A stretch of 64,000 nt of DNA, from contig JADJLM010000005.1 of the NCBI GenBank assembly GCA_016710135.1, positions 124,001 through 188,000 on the forward strand, written 5' to 3'. Source of the stretch: Nitrosomonas sp. (lineage in GTDB: Bacteria > Pseudomonadota > Gammaproteobacteria > Burkholderiales > Nitrosomonadaceae). The notes under the pieces were generated by a model that saw only the letters and a list, made by a program, of their open reading frames with translations, was not told where the DNA came from and did not search any database. Shown piece after piece: positions 1 to 9,666 of this stretch (position 1 is its first letter; each line of letters starts with the position of its first letter). The translations under genes and the position numbers were made by a program.

Positions 1-756
1 AGCATCAAGTGATCTTCGAGTAATGAGTGTCTGATGATACTCCTCAAGCGCTTTATTTGCTTCATGCTCATGCGACAACAAAGTCTTTTCTAATTCTTCT
101 ATTTGATCTTGGACCTGTTTTTGTTTACTTCTTTTGGTTTCTAAACGTAACAAAATACTTAAATCTGCGTTCAATGTTTCAAGTATGTCTAGGCCCAATA
201 ATTTTTTGATCGAATCACCGAGCGCAACTCCCTTCGTATCTTCAGCTAATTCTGCAATTTTTTCCCCATCAAAGAAAAATAAATCCGAAACACCAATGGG
301 AATCAGTTCATTTAGAAAGCCCTGGCATTGCTCATCATTAAGCTCAGATAATAATGAACCATCTTCGGACATTATTAAGTTCTCAAATACGGAATTTTTA
401 CTGTTAACCGTCCATTTGCGCTTAACAGAATATTGTTTTTTGATCCCCAAGTTTGAGTAACTAAAAACAAGTTCAATTGAAGAAGAATTTACCTGAAGAA
501 ATTTATCTTTTGAGCGGTGTATGCTTTTTTCCAGGTAATCTGCATAATCTTTCTTATTAACCGCTATTCCAAGTGATTGCTTTCCATATAACGCCAACCT
601 GATTCCATTCAAAATCGTTGTCTTGCCAGCACCATTAAGTCCGCCAAACAGAATTATGGGGCATTTTTTATTATGTATAACGCGTGGAGTGAGGTCAAAA
701 GTATGCTCGCCTCCAAAAACCCTAAAGTTCTTAACAGTAAGCTTTTCTAGAATCAT
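1..756 (-). CDS. dndD: DNA sulfur modification protein DndD, N-terminal part (runs off the window)
   Basis: The minus frame is open from an ATG at 756 down to base 1 (252 codons, no stop). The N-terminus is an SMC/RecF-type ABC ATPase head: a Walker A motif GGLNGAGKTT near residue 40, and a segment FFFDGEKIAELAED near residue 165 that is typical of DndD. From about residue 200 it becomes a charged, coiled-coil-like stretch. DndD is the ATPase of the Dnd phosphorothioation system, which replaces a non-bridging phosphate oxygen of DNA with sulfur. Its start overlaps the stop of the short upstream frame (ATGA), as dndC and dndD often do. The rest of the gene and any dndE lie outside the window, so the state of the system cannot be judged. 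Confidence 0.85.
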   Translation of the reverse strand, partial: MILEKLTVKNFRVFGGEHTFDLTPRVIHNKKCPIILFGGLNGAGKTTILNGIRLALYGKQSLGIAVNKKDYADYLEKSIHRSKDKFLQVNSSSIELVFSYSNLGIKKQYSVKRKWTVNSKNSVFENLIMSEDGSLLSELNDEQCQGFLNELIPIGVSDLFFFDGEKIAELAEDTKGVALGDSIKKLLGLDILETLNADLSILLRLETKRSKQKQVQDQIEELEKTLLSHEHEANKALEEYHQTLITRRSLDA

Positions 757-895
757 GCTGTTGGAGCCTCATCATAAAGACGCTGCAACTGTTTGATTTT
801 TTCTTTCCACACACCACTATTACTAGTAGACATATTTCTGATATAGCAAAGCTCAAATAAAGTGATTATAATCTGTAGATGACTTATCCATCATC
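753..895 (-). pseudogene. Probable 3' remnant of dndC
   Basis: An open frame of about 46 codons runs from just after an in-frame stop near 896 to a TGA at 753-755 that overlaps the dndD start codon. An internal ATG lies at 833. The peptide contains LFELCYIRNMSTSNSG and ends WKEKIKQLQRLYDEAPTA. The position directly upstream of dndD, with a stop/start overlap, matches where the PAPS-reductase-like sulfurtransferase gene dndC sits in dnd operons. The fragment is far too short for DndC (roughly 500 residues) and upstream sequence turns into IS debris. I assign it by context; I cannot confirm the similarity from memory. Confidence 0.4.
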
Positions 896-929
896 ATTTC
901 GCTGCAAAGTTTTGTCTGTACGTAGTCGA

Positions 930-2110
930 CCCTGAAAAACTGCATCAATTGTTATTATGGATCAGCAGTTTCAAAAAGCGGCGTGTTAATAAAGACAAAA
1001 TCGAGCAATTTGATCTTTTTCCATCAAGAATTTGCGAAGCCTGCAGTTTTCGCCACGGGAAGAAAACCAAAAAATGGCCAATAGCCATTGTTTTAGATTC
1101 AGGCGGTAGCAGCCATTAGCAGATTGATGTGATCACCGATGGCGCCTTTCAGGTAATTTCTGGCCATTCGATAATCCGATTTCAGGTGGCTGATAATGGG
1201 TTCAATCGCCGGCGCCTTCTGCATTGTTTCCGCTTCTTTGGTAGCGTGTGTCTCGTTTATGCTCTTCCAGGTAGAACGATTTGCGTTCCATTGACTTCAC
1301 GTTTGCACGGTAGCGGTCCAGCTTGCTTGGCCGCTTTCCCGCGCGAAGTCTCAACATGATGCAATATCTCTGGTAGGTGTGGCTGTCAGCAAGTTTTGTT
1401 GGACAACCCCAACAATCAGGTTACCTTGCTGGCTGGCAGAGCCTGCGCCGTATTCATATTGTTTGTGGTCTTCGCCGCAGTACTTGCGGTTCGTGCGGGG
1501 GTGCGTGTCTTGATTTCTGTTTCAGTACGCGCTCATACAGTGAAAATCCTTTTGGTAGTGCTCGAATAGGCAGCATTGGGAATTCCCGAGCCCCGCATCA
1601 AAACACCGCAATGGTTCTGAGTCGCTTCAACGCGCGTTTCCTTTGCTCTTCTGCCGGTAGTGCCGAATATCCGGGTCGCCTTGGGCGATTGAAACGACGC
1701 TGTTGCTGTCGTCGGGTATGTGATGTTCTTCTCTTGCTGTCGTGTCAACAGAACCACATCTTCCAGTGCCGATTCCCCAGCAAACCAACCTGAAAAATCC
1801 GCTCCATGCCCGGCACCCGGCGCTACGAAAAGCAGCCGTGCGTGGGCAATTTCTGCTGGAACTCTTTCATGCCGCAAAAGCCTGGGTAAGGATTGCGCTT
1901 CCACGCACTACTGATTCGTCACTCAAATTCTCAGCTAGATCAATAACCCAACCGCCTCGGCGCCTGTCGATTTCGTGTAGTGACATGCTTCGTCAAATTC
2001 TTGCCACGGTATCGCGTCTGCAAGCTGCAACAATGGATATTGACATCCAACTGCATGCAAATCTGTTCCAAACAAATTCGGTTGATGAATCGTACTGCTA
2101 TGTCTTAGCA
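930..2110 (-). pseudogene. Degenerate IS5-family transposase (IS remnant)
   Basis: Minus-strand reading gives pieces of a DDE transposase in several frames. Near the right end are segments resembling the IS5-family N-terminus (LADAIPWQEFDEA-like and NLSDE.VV-like, about 1905-2060). Near the left end is the characteristic C-terminus (about 1090-1190), reading roughly IEPIISHLKSDYRM then NYLKGAIGDHINLLMA. Between them the frame is interrupted many times. The element sits against the truncated dndC tail and may have contributed to its loss. I could not define terminal inverted repeats with confidence, so the outer limits are approximate. Non-functional. Confidence 0.65.
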
Positions 2111-2187
2111 TTTTTAATCACCATTTCGACCAGAAATAGGAGCTATTTTAACATTCCTGGTCGTTATGCTCATCAAAAGAAAGATCT

Positions 2188-3021
2188 TTGCTGCATAGAA
2201 TCAAGTGCTTGTGGATATTTCAGGATCGACTACGTAAGAAAGAAGGGCTTACAATAGCACAGACGGCAGCACGTTTTTGTGTGGGAATTGCCAGCGTGAC
2301 ACGCTGGGTAAAAAATCCCAATCCCAAGCAGACCCGTAACAAACCGGCGACGAAGATCGACATGATCGCGTTGGCCCGAGATGTGCGGGAGTTTCCAGAC
2401 GCCTATCAAGCAGAACGAGCTCGTCGATTAGGCGTAAGCGAAAAAGGTATTGGCCATGCGCTGCGGCGTATGAACATCAGCTATAAAAAACACTGCGGCA
2501 TCCCAAAGCGGACGAAGACAAACGGCACATCTTCCAGGAGACGATTAAGACGTACAAAGCTCAAAATCGCGTCATCGTTTATATTGACGAGAGTGGTTTT
2601 GCTCACGATATGCCACGAACACATGGGTATGCGCCCATTGGCAAGCGGTGTCACGGTGTGTGTAATTGGCATGCCAGAGGCCGCGTCAATGTGATCGGCG
2701 CGTTGATCGGCAAATGTCTTCTGACGGTGGGGTTGTTCATCAGCAATATTGATGCAGATACTTTTGGGCTGGACGGTACACGATCTGTTGCCAAAACTTC
2801 CACCAGCATCAGTTGTGGTCATGGATAACGCGACCTTTCACAAAAGGCAGGATATTCAAAATGCAATCACACAAGCTGGACATACGCTTGAATATCTGCC
2901 AGCGTATTCACCAGACCTTAACCCCATTGAGCACAAATGGGCACAAGCCAAAGCAATCAGAAAACAACAAAACAAAACCGTTGAGCAGCTCTTTAAAATC
3001 GAATCATTTTATGTGACGTAG
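2188..3021 (+). pseudogene. IS630-family transposase, two frameshifts
   Basis: Three consecutive plus-strand frames together make one IS630-type transposase. It has an N-terminal helix-turn-helix (IAQTAARFCVGIASVTRW), the first catalytic Asp in VIVYIDESGFAHD (near 2580), the second in VVVMDNATFH (near 2825) and the catalytic Glu in SPDLNPIEHKW (near 2930). Frame changes occur at about 2495-2510 and about 2750-2765; the second restores the first frame. The N-terminal residues before the HTH do not look like a normal family start. All three DDE residues survive, so the element may be recently inactivated, or the shifts may be sequence errors. Confidence 0.8.
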
Positions 3022-3026
3022 GCTAT

Positions 3027-3086
3027 AACTTATTGATTTTATGGTGCCGACACCAAGAGTCGAACTCGGGACCTTCTGATTACAAA
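3027..3086. repeat. attL: distal direct repeat of the tRNA-Thr 3' part
   Basis: These 60 bp match 12286-12345 with one mismatch. They hold the 3' part of tRNA-Thr (CCA end, T arm, variable loop and part of the anticodon arm) plus 15 bp beyond the tRNA 3' end. The match ends just after the attacaaa of the anticodon region. With an integrase beside the complete tRNA copy, this is the far attachment site of an integrated element. Confidence 0.88.
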
Positions 3087-3300
3087 ACGTAAATGGAAAT
3101 TTAAGATATATAAAAATCAATCACTTACAATGCTTGCCAAGCATAAAAACTACCTCACACAACCAAAAACAGTGACACTTACAGAGTAGTTTGGCACAAA
3201 TTTGACACAATCATTTTTGTTACCTGTTTAGCTCACCAAATCGGATAAATCTAGTAACTGGTTTATTGAGATTTTAGTTTGATATTTCTGCATACATGAA
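3087..3300. repeat. Island-end module, copy 1
   Basis: This non-coding stretch directly follows attL. It is clearly related to 7345-7565: both share aatcaatcacttacaatgct, then ttgccaagc, a tttggcacaaatttgac block, an acctgttt block and a cggataaat...gtaactgg block in the same order, with diverged sequence between. Such sequence next to an att core usually carries integrase arm sites. The rest of the gap to 3415 holds no gene I can support. Confidence 0.7.
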
Positions 3301-3415
3301 ATTAGCGTTTGAATTTATCGTTGCTGAGCTACTTTATCGTATGACGGTCGATGGGATGAATTCATTGGGTATTTAATTTTGTTCTAACCATCATTGTTTT
3401 GATAGTTATTATTCG

Positions 3416-5201
3416 TCATAGCGAGTGATAATATTCTTTGATTTTATTCGCCATTAGTTTGCGTCTTTTTGTCAAAAAATCGTTGTAGTTGTCAATGCTC
3501 ATTTGCTGGATTTCAATTGGCACACAATTCATTTTTAAATTGTCCAAAAGATGTTGCTCTGTTGCAAGCCCACTAACTTGTTGGTTATTGACAATCATTT
3601 GTGATTTTACAATTTCAAAATAATCCTTTGGCGGTTTTGTTGCCAACCTGAATGTTAATCTCGGACTGCATATAAACGTAGTTCGCAATTTGATTGTATT
3701 CGCTCCTATCTAAACCGTTCTTTTTCAAATAGTCCTTTGGAAATAAATGATGTATGTCGCCACGCAATGAAATTAAGTCACTAACTAAAATGTCTCTTGA
3801 TAAAATCCTCTGTCGTTTGCTTTTACTTGTGAAGCTAAAAAACGTGGAAGTAAGGGCTACTTGCTACCGAAGTTTCCAAACTTCGTGGTAGTGACGCATT
3901 CCAAAAAAGCTTCTGATAATTCGCCCTCTTCTTTTTCTTTCAAGTATTCACCAAATGTTTTTTAGAAATTTGCCTAATATCAAAATCAAACACACTCTCT
4001 GGTGAGCCTGAATAGCGACCTGTCAAGATCGAGTAAACTAACCAACGTCTTACATAGCTTTCAATGGAAACTGGATTAACACCTAGTTCTCTTAGTTTGA
4101 GATAGACGATGTAAGCAAAATTGATTGCATTCTGAGAACGAATAAGTTTTGGAGAAATAAACCCTGCGGATTTAATTATCATCAAGAAGCGTTGGAAATT
4201 TGTTCTGTTAATGAAATTATTTACGCCTGCTTTAAGAGTTTTAAATGATGCTTCTGCGATTGAATCTTCATAAGTACGTGTTTCAAAATTTCTACCTGAA
4301 AGCAAACTTACCAAGTCGGAAAGCCGTCCTCTGCTGAACTGCGTTGTAAAAGCAACACGAATTAAATCGGTGTAGTCAGGGTTATATAAATCATCACTCT
4401 CAGTTCTAAGCCATTGCATTCCTTGAAAAAACTCTGTCTTTGTAAATTCTTCGTCGTTGTCAACGATGTGTCTGTGAAACTCTGGGGCAATAGCCAAATG
4501 GCAGAAATAGTCGATTGCTTTGCGTAATTCGTTACCACTGTATTTTGTATTAGAAGCAATTTTACTCATAGCAAAGTCGGCTTGACTTAAAACAACACCT
4601 TTTGAATTGATACGGATAAAAATTTTCGTAACGGTTTCAATATCTAAATCGGCCGCTAACTCAATAATTCCAATTTGCTTTCTTGGGATGTTAACAAGAG
4701 TGGTAACTGTTTTCTCAATTTTTTCTTCGTCTGCTTCTGGGTTTAATTTTAAATATCCCCTAACTACTCTTAAAACATTTCCATTTATAACTTCTCCAAT
4801 ATCATGAAGCCATGTTCTATCTTGTAGAATTGCGGGGGGTTCTGAACTTCAAATTTTTCGTTAATGGGGTGGAACGCAATTTTAATTTTCACTCTCTCAT
4901 ATGTTTTGTTGACCACACACTGCCCGAGAATTGCAGCCGTTAAAGCCGTTACACGTTGTTGTCCATCAATAAGGATTTTTTTGCCTTCACTCAAACTGCC
5001 GTCTCTCAGCCGCACATTGGGATTTCTCCACGCGATAACATAACCAATTGGATAACCTTGATATAAACTATCCATTAAATCCCGAACTTTTGGACTGTCC
5101 CAAACAAAAGGTCTTTGTATTTCTGGAATTGCAATTTCACCTGAGTTTACCCAAGCTAGAAGAGTTTCAATTAACTGTTGATTTACTGTGTATTTCTGCA
5201 T
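3416..5201 (-). pseudogene. GmrSD-type (DUF262 + DUF1524) modification-dependent restriction enzyme, frameshifted
   Basis: Pieces of one protein of about 590 residues follow one another on the minus strand. The N-terminal piece (5201 down) is a DUF262 domain with IPEIQRPFVWD and the nucleotide-binding motif IDGQQRVTALTAA. The middle piece contains FIRINSKGV and LSQADFAMSKIA. The C-terminal part has the DUF1524 nuclease motif RGDIHHLFPKDYL (near 3730-3770) and ends at 3416. Frame breaks lie at a run of six G (4834-4839), at a T run near 3957-3962, near 3885 and near 3640. Homologues are single-polypeptide type IV restriction enzymes that cut modified phage DNA. Some breaks are homopolymer indels, so part of the damage could be sequencing error. 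Confidence 0.75.
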
Positions 5202-5794
5202 TTTTTTGAACTATCGTTTGATAATCTCTATCGGAAAGTGGTTTACAACTTAATGTTGATCGTATACGTTAGCCTGCCCCTACATACAACCTCGTTCAAG
5301 TAACACCGAGGGGGGCTATAGATATATCAATAAAACAGTTACGTCTTTTTAAAGATGTTGTTAATCAGAAAATAACCTGCTATTTCATTTTAAATTGAGC
5401 TTAAGCATTATTGATGAATGCTTTTTTATGTTCTGCTGTCCTCCGGCAAATACTGAGCTTGGATTTTAATAATATCGGCATAGGCTGGATTGCAATATCT
5501 TTGAGAAAGCGAAATGGGAACGGTAGTAAATAATTCATCAGACTTACCTATTTGACTGTGGGATTTTATATTGGATAGCGATTATGTAACCCAATAATGA
5601 ATTCCAAGAGATTGTGATGACAATGAATGATGAACCCTGATAGGGCAGGGTTGTTTGCTCAAGTGATCAAAGATGAAGCAAATCAAGAAATGTGAACAGC
5701 TCCGGTTCAACGAAGCGATCGATTTCCTTTACACATTTATATGTCCCGAACGAAACTTGATCTCAATACAAGTAATCTAAATGCTGTGCAATGC
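5202..5794. other. Intergenic stretch without a supported gene
   Basis: About 590 bp without a convincing coding frame. Two small hairpins are visible. One is an AT-rich 7-bp stem (5403-5409 with 5417-5423) followed by a T run on the plus strand, terminator-like but weak. The other is a 7-bp stem aaccctg/cagggtt (5633-5639 with 5646-5652). Neither is tied to a gene reading toward it. Confidence 0.5.
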
Positions 5795-6251
5795 CTAATC
5801 CGCATAGGTGCGATTTGGAAAAGCTTGCAGACAAGTTCGTAACGAGACAACAGCATCTTTTAATTCCTTTGGAATGATCTCAAATTCGATACAGTCTGGT
5901 TCATCGATATCAGAGTCATTACCAAGCACTCCACGGATTTGAACTCTGCGTCTAGGTAAATATACAATTTTCTTGGTTCTAATTCAGTCACTTCAAAATA
6001 AAGATTGGGTTCAAAAAAACCCAATCGCGTACTTGTAATTTTGCCATCCGCCAAAGTATCTAGCCAATCGGCAAGGTTTGCTAGCTCGTCTGTCAACATA
6101 CACGGATACGAGGCAGACCACGAACCTTTGCTAGCGTTACTCGAATTTCGATGATAAGCCAATTAGAATCATATCGATCATCATGTATTTCTGGGAATTC
6201 ATAATTGGTGACGATCATCTCAAAATATGATTTTTCATTTTTAAGTAACAT
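5795..6251 (-). pseudogene. WapI-like immunity protein, frameshifted
   Basis: Three overlapping minus-strand frames join into one small protein of about 150 residues. The start is ATG at 6249-6251 (MLLKNEKSYFEMIV, then YDSNWLIIEIRV). The middle reads KGSWSASYPCMLTDELANL, then FFEPNLYFEVTELE. The end reads EFEIIPKELKDAVVSLRTCL and stops at 5795. This arrangement resembles the WapI family of immunity proteins that protect against contact-dependent toxins. Frame changes lie near 6130-6150 and near 5925. No matching toxin gene is nearby. Family assignment is by memory of the pattern and is moderate. Confidence 0.55.
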
Positions 6252-6727
6252 GATTAATACCTGTGAATATCAAAAGTTGACGAGGGCCAGGATAACGGTT
6301 ACTTGGCAACGCGTGGAAATCTGGTGATTGCGATATTTAAACTTAAAATCACTGTCGAACAAGAATTTAAAATACGTTGATTTTTATTCTTTTTGCAAGT
6401 CGCAACGAAGTGTATTAAATACTACTAATAGTAGGGTGCGTATTCTTTTCATTTATTTTCTCCAGTCATCTTAATCAAGCTATAGATGCGACATCTTATT
6501 TAAAGAATAATCAATCTTTTATTTAACACAATTAATAGGTTTTCCATCACGGAGATTCTTTATAAGTTGATTATAATGAATTTAATGCACACTAACAGGT
6601 AGCGTAAGCAATTGTTTTATTTTACAAATAATGCAAATGATCTTGAAATTTATCAGGCTTGATTTGTATCACTTTTCGATCTTTACTTTTATATATATGT
6701 ACGTAAGATCAGTTTTATATAAATAAT
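6252..6727. other. AT-rich intergenic stretch
   Basis: About 475 bp, very AT-rich, with no coding frame, RNA gene or strong hairpin that I can support. It separates two damaged minus-strand genes of the island. Confidence 0.5.
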
Positions 6728-7313
6728 TCATCTCTCAAAATAGGATCTTATTGGTGACTCTATAGATTCATTGAGTTGCCTGATTGGATATCCAGGTGTG
6801 TAGCAATCGATATATTGGTTACTAGCATCAGCTATACTAATAACTATCCGATGAAGGATATTCTTGAGCAGGCTGATATCCTCCATTAATGTTTTGAGTT
6901 TTCCTTGGGTTTTATCCCTTCCGTGTGCCGCATCGTTTCGGCTTTCCCAAGATTTTTTTTTCTTTATCACCCATTTCGAGTGACAAGCTTAAAAAGAATC
7001 GCTCATTCAGTATCCGTCGGGGCGGGTTATTCAGATCACTAGCTTTATTTAGTAACGCCTCCTTTTCTTTTTCCCCAAGAGACATGGATTTAACAATTTC
7101 TAGAAACCCATTTCTTAAATACCCCGCATTTTTCTTATCAAGTAACTTACTGTTATATTTCCCCAATTCTCTATAATTTTTTTCAATTGCTTCAATGCAG
7201 GCACCAAGTAGAACTGGTTTTGCGTGTTTGGGTGAAAACATTGCATGCCAGTAATTCCAGCTTAATTGTTGAAAATTTAATTCCTCATAGTGCATAAAGA
7301 GAGCATTTACCAT
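6728..7313 (-). pseudogene. C-terminal part of an Apea-type HEPN protein, frameshifted
   Basis: Two minus-strand frames join at a run of nine T (6953-6961). The combined sequence includes LNFQQLSWNYWHAMF, LGACIEAIEKNYREL and, across the break, a HEPN ribonuclease-like motif in SWESRNDAAHG (R-N-x-x-x-H). The C-terminal helix region runs on to 6728. Apea-like HEPN proteins are usually longer on the N-terminal side. Here the gene begins only about 30 bp from the second island-end module (7345), as if its 5' part was cut away when the neighbouring element integrated. HEPN proteins of this type commonly occur in phage-defence contexts; no partner is visible. Confidence 0.55.
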
Positions 7314-7344
7314 TTTTGGAAATTGTAATTGAATTAATTTCTTT

Positions 7345-7565
7345 ACAAAACGTAACCAGAAGTATCAGATATATACAAATCAATCACTTACAATGCTTGC
7401 CAAGCGTAAAGACCGTGTCATACTGTCCCAATCAATGGTGCTTTTAGGAAAATTTGGCACAAATTTGACGCAATCGTTTTTGTCACCTGTTTGACTCATT
7501 AGAACGGATAAATTTGGTAACTGGCTTTTTAAGATCGCCGTCTGAAATTTTCTTGCATATGCACA
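7345..7565. repeat. Island-end module, copy 2
   Basis: Diverged copy of 3087-3300 in the same orientation. It starts with ttacaaaacgtaa, the same bases that close attL, but without the preceding tRNA-derived part. It marks the left end of a second element of the same family, which extends from here to the integrase and tRNA at 12.3 kb. Confidence 0.65.
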
Positions 7566-7590
7566 ACTGATGCTTTATTCAGACCTTAAG

Positions 7591-8469
7591 TTACTTATGA
7601 CCTGAAGGATAATCTTTGAAATACTGTTGAAGATGAGCATACCTGAATGCAAGTTTTGTATTCTGTGTTTCTTGGTGTTTTTCGAGCTGTAAGTTCACAA
7701 AAGTACTTGCTTTTGGGTAGAGTTCGTCATGAAATGATTCGGTGATCGCAGTTCTGAAATTAGTTCCAAGATAGTGAAGGAAGTAGTGCCCATCTACATC
7801 ACGAAGTAACATGTTTAGGCAAAGTGATGCAAGCTCCTGATTTACCATGGCGTAGCGTTCTTTGCTTGCGTTCTTGCTCTGAAGATCAAGATAATTAGCA
7901 AGATATGGGCCAATAACTATTCGCGGATAACCAGCAACTTCACTTTCAAGTTCGTAGGCTCGGGCTACAACAGGGCCATACAGTTCACCTGGATGCAGTT
8001 CCATGCCCCATGCCACTTCAATTGCACCTCGCAACGGCTGCTTGGTCGCTAAACCCATGAAGCAAAGGGAACCGGTCAATATAAACATACGAAAGATAGC
8101 GTTTATTGGGCATTTTGTGAGTTTTTCTGCTAGTGGTGTAAAAATAAAGATACCATCTGACCATCGCTGCTTAATAATTACCGCGTCTATCGTTTTATCC
8201 CACATAGCCTGCTCCGATGGGGAAAGTGTCGCTCTTAGTTTTGACTCTAGATTTGGTTTGCTGTGGAGCATAATTTCTTCCGCTCGCTGCTGAAGATTAG
8301 CGATGGGCTGGATGGTTTCTTTGATTATTTTAAATTGCTGTTGCTTTTCCTCCTCAGTTTGTGCCATTGGGAGCAAATTTTGTCCTCGGAACACTTCGCG
8401 TTGCCCAAGCAGATCAATAAATGCAGCAGCATAATGACTGGCTTGTAATTGATCTTTATCTGTTGTCAT
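7591..8469 (-). CDS. Cyclase-fold (class III nucleotide cyclase-like) protein of unknown function
   Basis: A 292-residue intact protein. Its pattern resembles the class III nucleotide cyclase domain: FIDLLG with Asp19 at the first metal position, RWSDGIFIF with Asp105 at the second, then LRGAIEVAWGMEL (147-157) and GPVVARAYELESEVAGYPRI (165-183), like the cyclase segment around the shared active site. Proteins with this layout (FIDxLG, SDG, RGAI, GP..xAYxLE) are frequent in mobile and defence islands, and Pycsar cyclases belong to the class III superfamily. I cannot tell whether this one makes a cyclic nucleotide. It is transcribed away from the next gene. No signal peptide or membrane segment. 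Confidence 0.55.
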   Translation of the reverse strand: MTTDKDQLQASHYAAAFIDLLGQREVFRGQNLLPMAQTEEEKQQQFKIIKETIQPIANLQQRAEEIMLHSKPNLESKLRATLSPSEQAMWDKTIDAVIIKQRWSDGIFIFTPLAEKLTKCPINAIFRMFILTGSLCFMGLATKQPLRGAIEVAWGMELHPGELYGPVVARAYELESEVAGYPRIVIGPYLANYLDLQSKNASKERYAMVNQELASLCLNMLLRDVDGHYFLHYLGTNFRTAITESFHDELYPKASTFVNLQLEKHQETQNTKLAFRYAHLQQYFKDYPSGHK

Positions 8470-8778
8470 AGAGTTTTTCTAACTTCCCAGTAGTGGTTTG
8501 ACGGTAGCTTATACAAAGATAAATGAATATAAGTACAAAAAGTATATATAGATCAATAACAGTGTTCCATATTGAATTCATTTACTTCGTATATGCTCTT
8601 TTTCATAATGATCATTTGCCATGTATGCCCGAACAAGTAACACAGGAGCTATAAAATACATTTATTACATTAGTTAAACTTCAAAGTTGAATCCACCATA
8701 TATTTTATTTAATGTTTCTAATGTCGATAGCAGAAGTGTATCTCCTGAGACAAAGTCTTTCATTGTTGGTAGGTTGTT
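8470..8778. promoter_or_regulatory. Divergent intergenic region
   Basis: About 310 bp, AT-rich, between two genes reading outward, so it should hold both promoters. I see no strong sigma-70 pair or operator that I would commit to. Confidence 0.35.
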
Positions 8779-9564
8779 ATGGAAAAAACTAACAGCAAAT
8801 ATGGCAACCTCACACTTGATCAATTTAAACAGATCGTCAAAGAATTACCAGAGATCCGAAGCCAGATAAAAGAATTACCTGAGCTTTTAAATTCCGCTCC
8901 CAAAGATAAAATTAAGGAAGTACTGAAGCAGGATTTATATTGGGCCTTCGTATATGAATTGTCATTTCAAGAATCGCTAGCACTGCTTATTTGTGGCTTA
9001 GGATATCATCAAGAATTGCACAGAGCCGCTCAATCAGATGATCCAACACAGGCTGTATTTAGTATGTTTAAAGATGTTAAGTATGAGAAGTGGGAAGGCG
9101 GATTGAATGGATTATTCGAGATTAGTGATGTAGTCGGGTTGTTTGCTGCGTTGCAGCGTAATATTTGCTCAATCATGCTGTTTCATCGCACATTAAATGC
9201 AATCGTTGATGAAGTTAAAAACGGAAACGATGACTCATTATTTAATGCTGTACGTATTGATCGTTCTATTATCACTTGCCCAACATTCGCTTTACGTATT
9301 GCTAAAGCAGAACTTGAGAATGATAAAGATTTTTTTCTTCACCTTCGTAGTGCGTTGAAAGGGCCTTCTAAAAAACACTGGGAAGCATACAAAGATTTGC
9401 GATATGCGTTTTTTATCCTTCGGGAATGTGGATTTAATCAAATGTCTGACGCACAACTTGAGGAATTACTTGTTCACCAATTGAAGCTTTATCCCAATAC
9501 ACCAAGTGCTCGCAAGAATCTCCGAAAGCAGTTCACAGAATCCAGGAAATTTTCAACCACCTGA
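8779..9564 (+). CDS. Unrecognised 261-residue island protein
   Basis: Intact frame starting with ATG at 8779 behind a weak ggtagg at 8769-8774. The protein is soluble-looking and helical, with a Glu/Lys-rich N-terminus (ELPEIRSQIKELPELL), a central hydrophobic helix (ESLALLICGLGYHQEL) and a basic C-terminus. I do not recognise a family, and see no TIR, nuclease or transmembrane effector motif. It faces away from the cyclase-like gene across about 310 bp and is the only other intact cargo gene of the second element. A functional link to the cyclase-like protein is a guess from position. Confidence 0.6.
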   Translation: MEKTNSKYGNLTLDQFKQIVKELPEIRSQIKELPELLNSAPKDKIKEVLKQDLYWAFVYELSFQESLALLICGLGYHQELHRAAQSDDPTQAVFSMFKDVKYEKWEGGLNGLFEISDVVGLFAALQRNICSIMLFHRTLNAIVDEVKNGNDDSLFNAVRIDRSIITCPTFALRIAKAELENDKDFFLHLRSALKGPSKKHWEAYKDLRYAFFILRECGFNQMSDAQLEELLVHQLKLYPNTPSARKNLRKQFTESRKFSTT

Positions 9565-9666
9565 AATTGAAATTTGAGGTGGACGACATTTAGTAGTCTG
9601 AAGCATAAATTTCTGAATCGTTGCTGGAAGCAATTGCATACCAGCCTTCAATCAGGAGTTTTCTAA

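Noticed and set aside
1129..2257. Overlapping open frames of 60-170 codons on the plus strand
   Set aside because: They lie opposite the degenerate IS5-like transposase and have no family-like sequence.
5403..5423. Small hairpin with T run as a terminator
   Set aside because: The stem is short and AT-rich and no gene reads into it from the left, so I mention it only within the intergenic entry.
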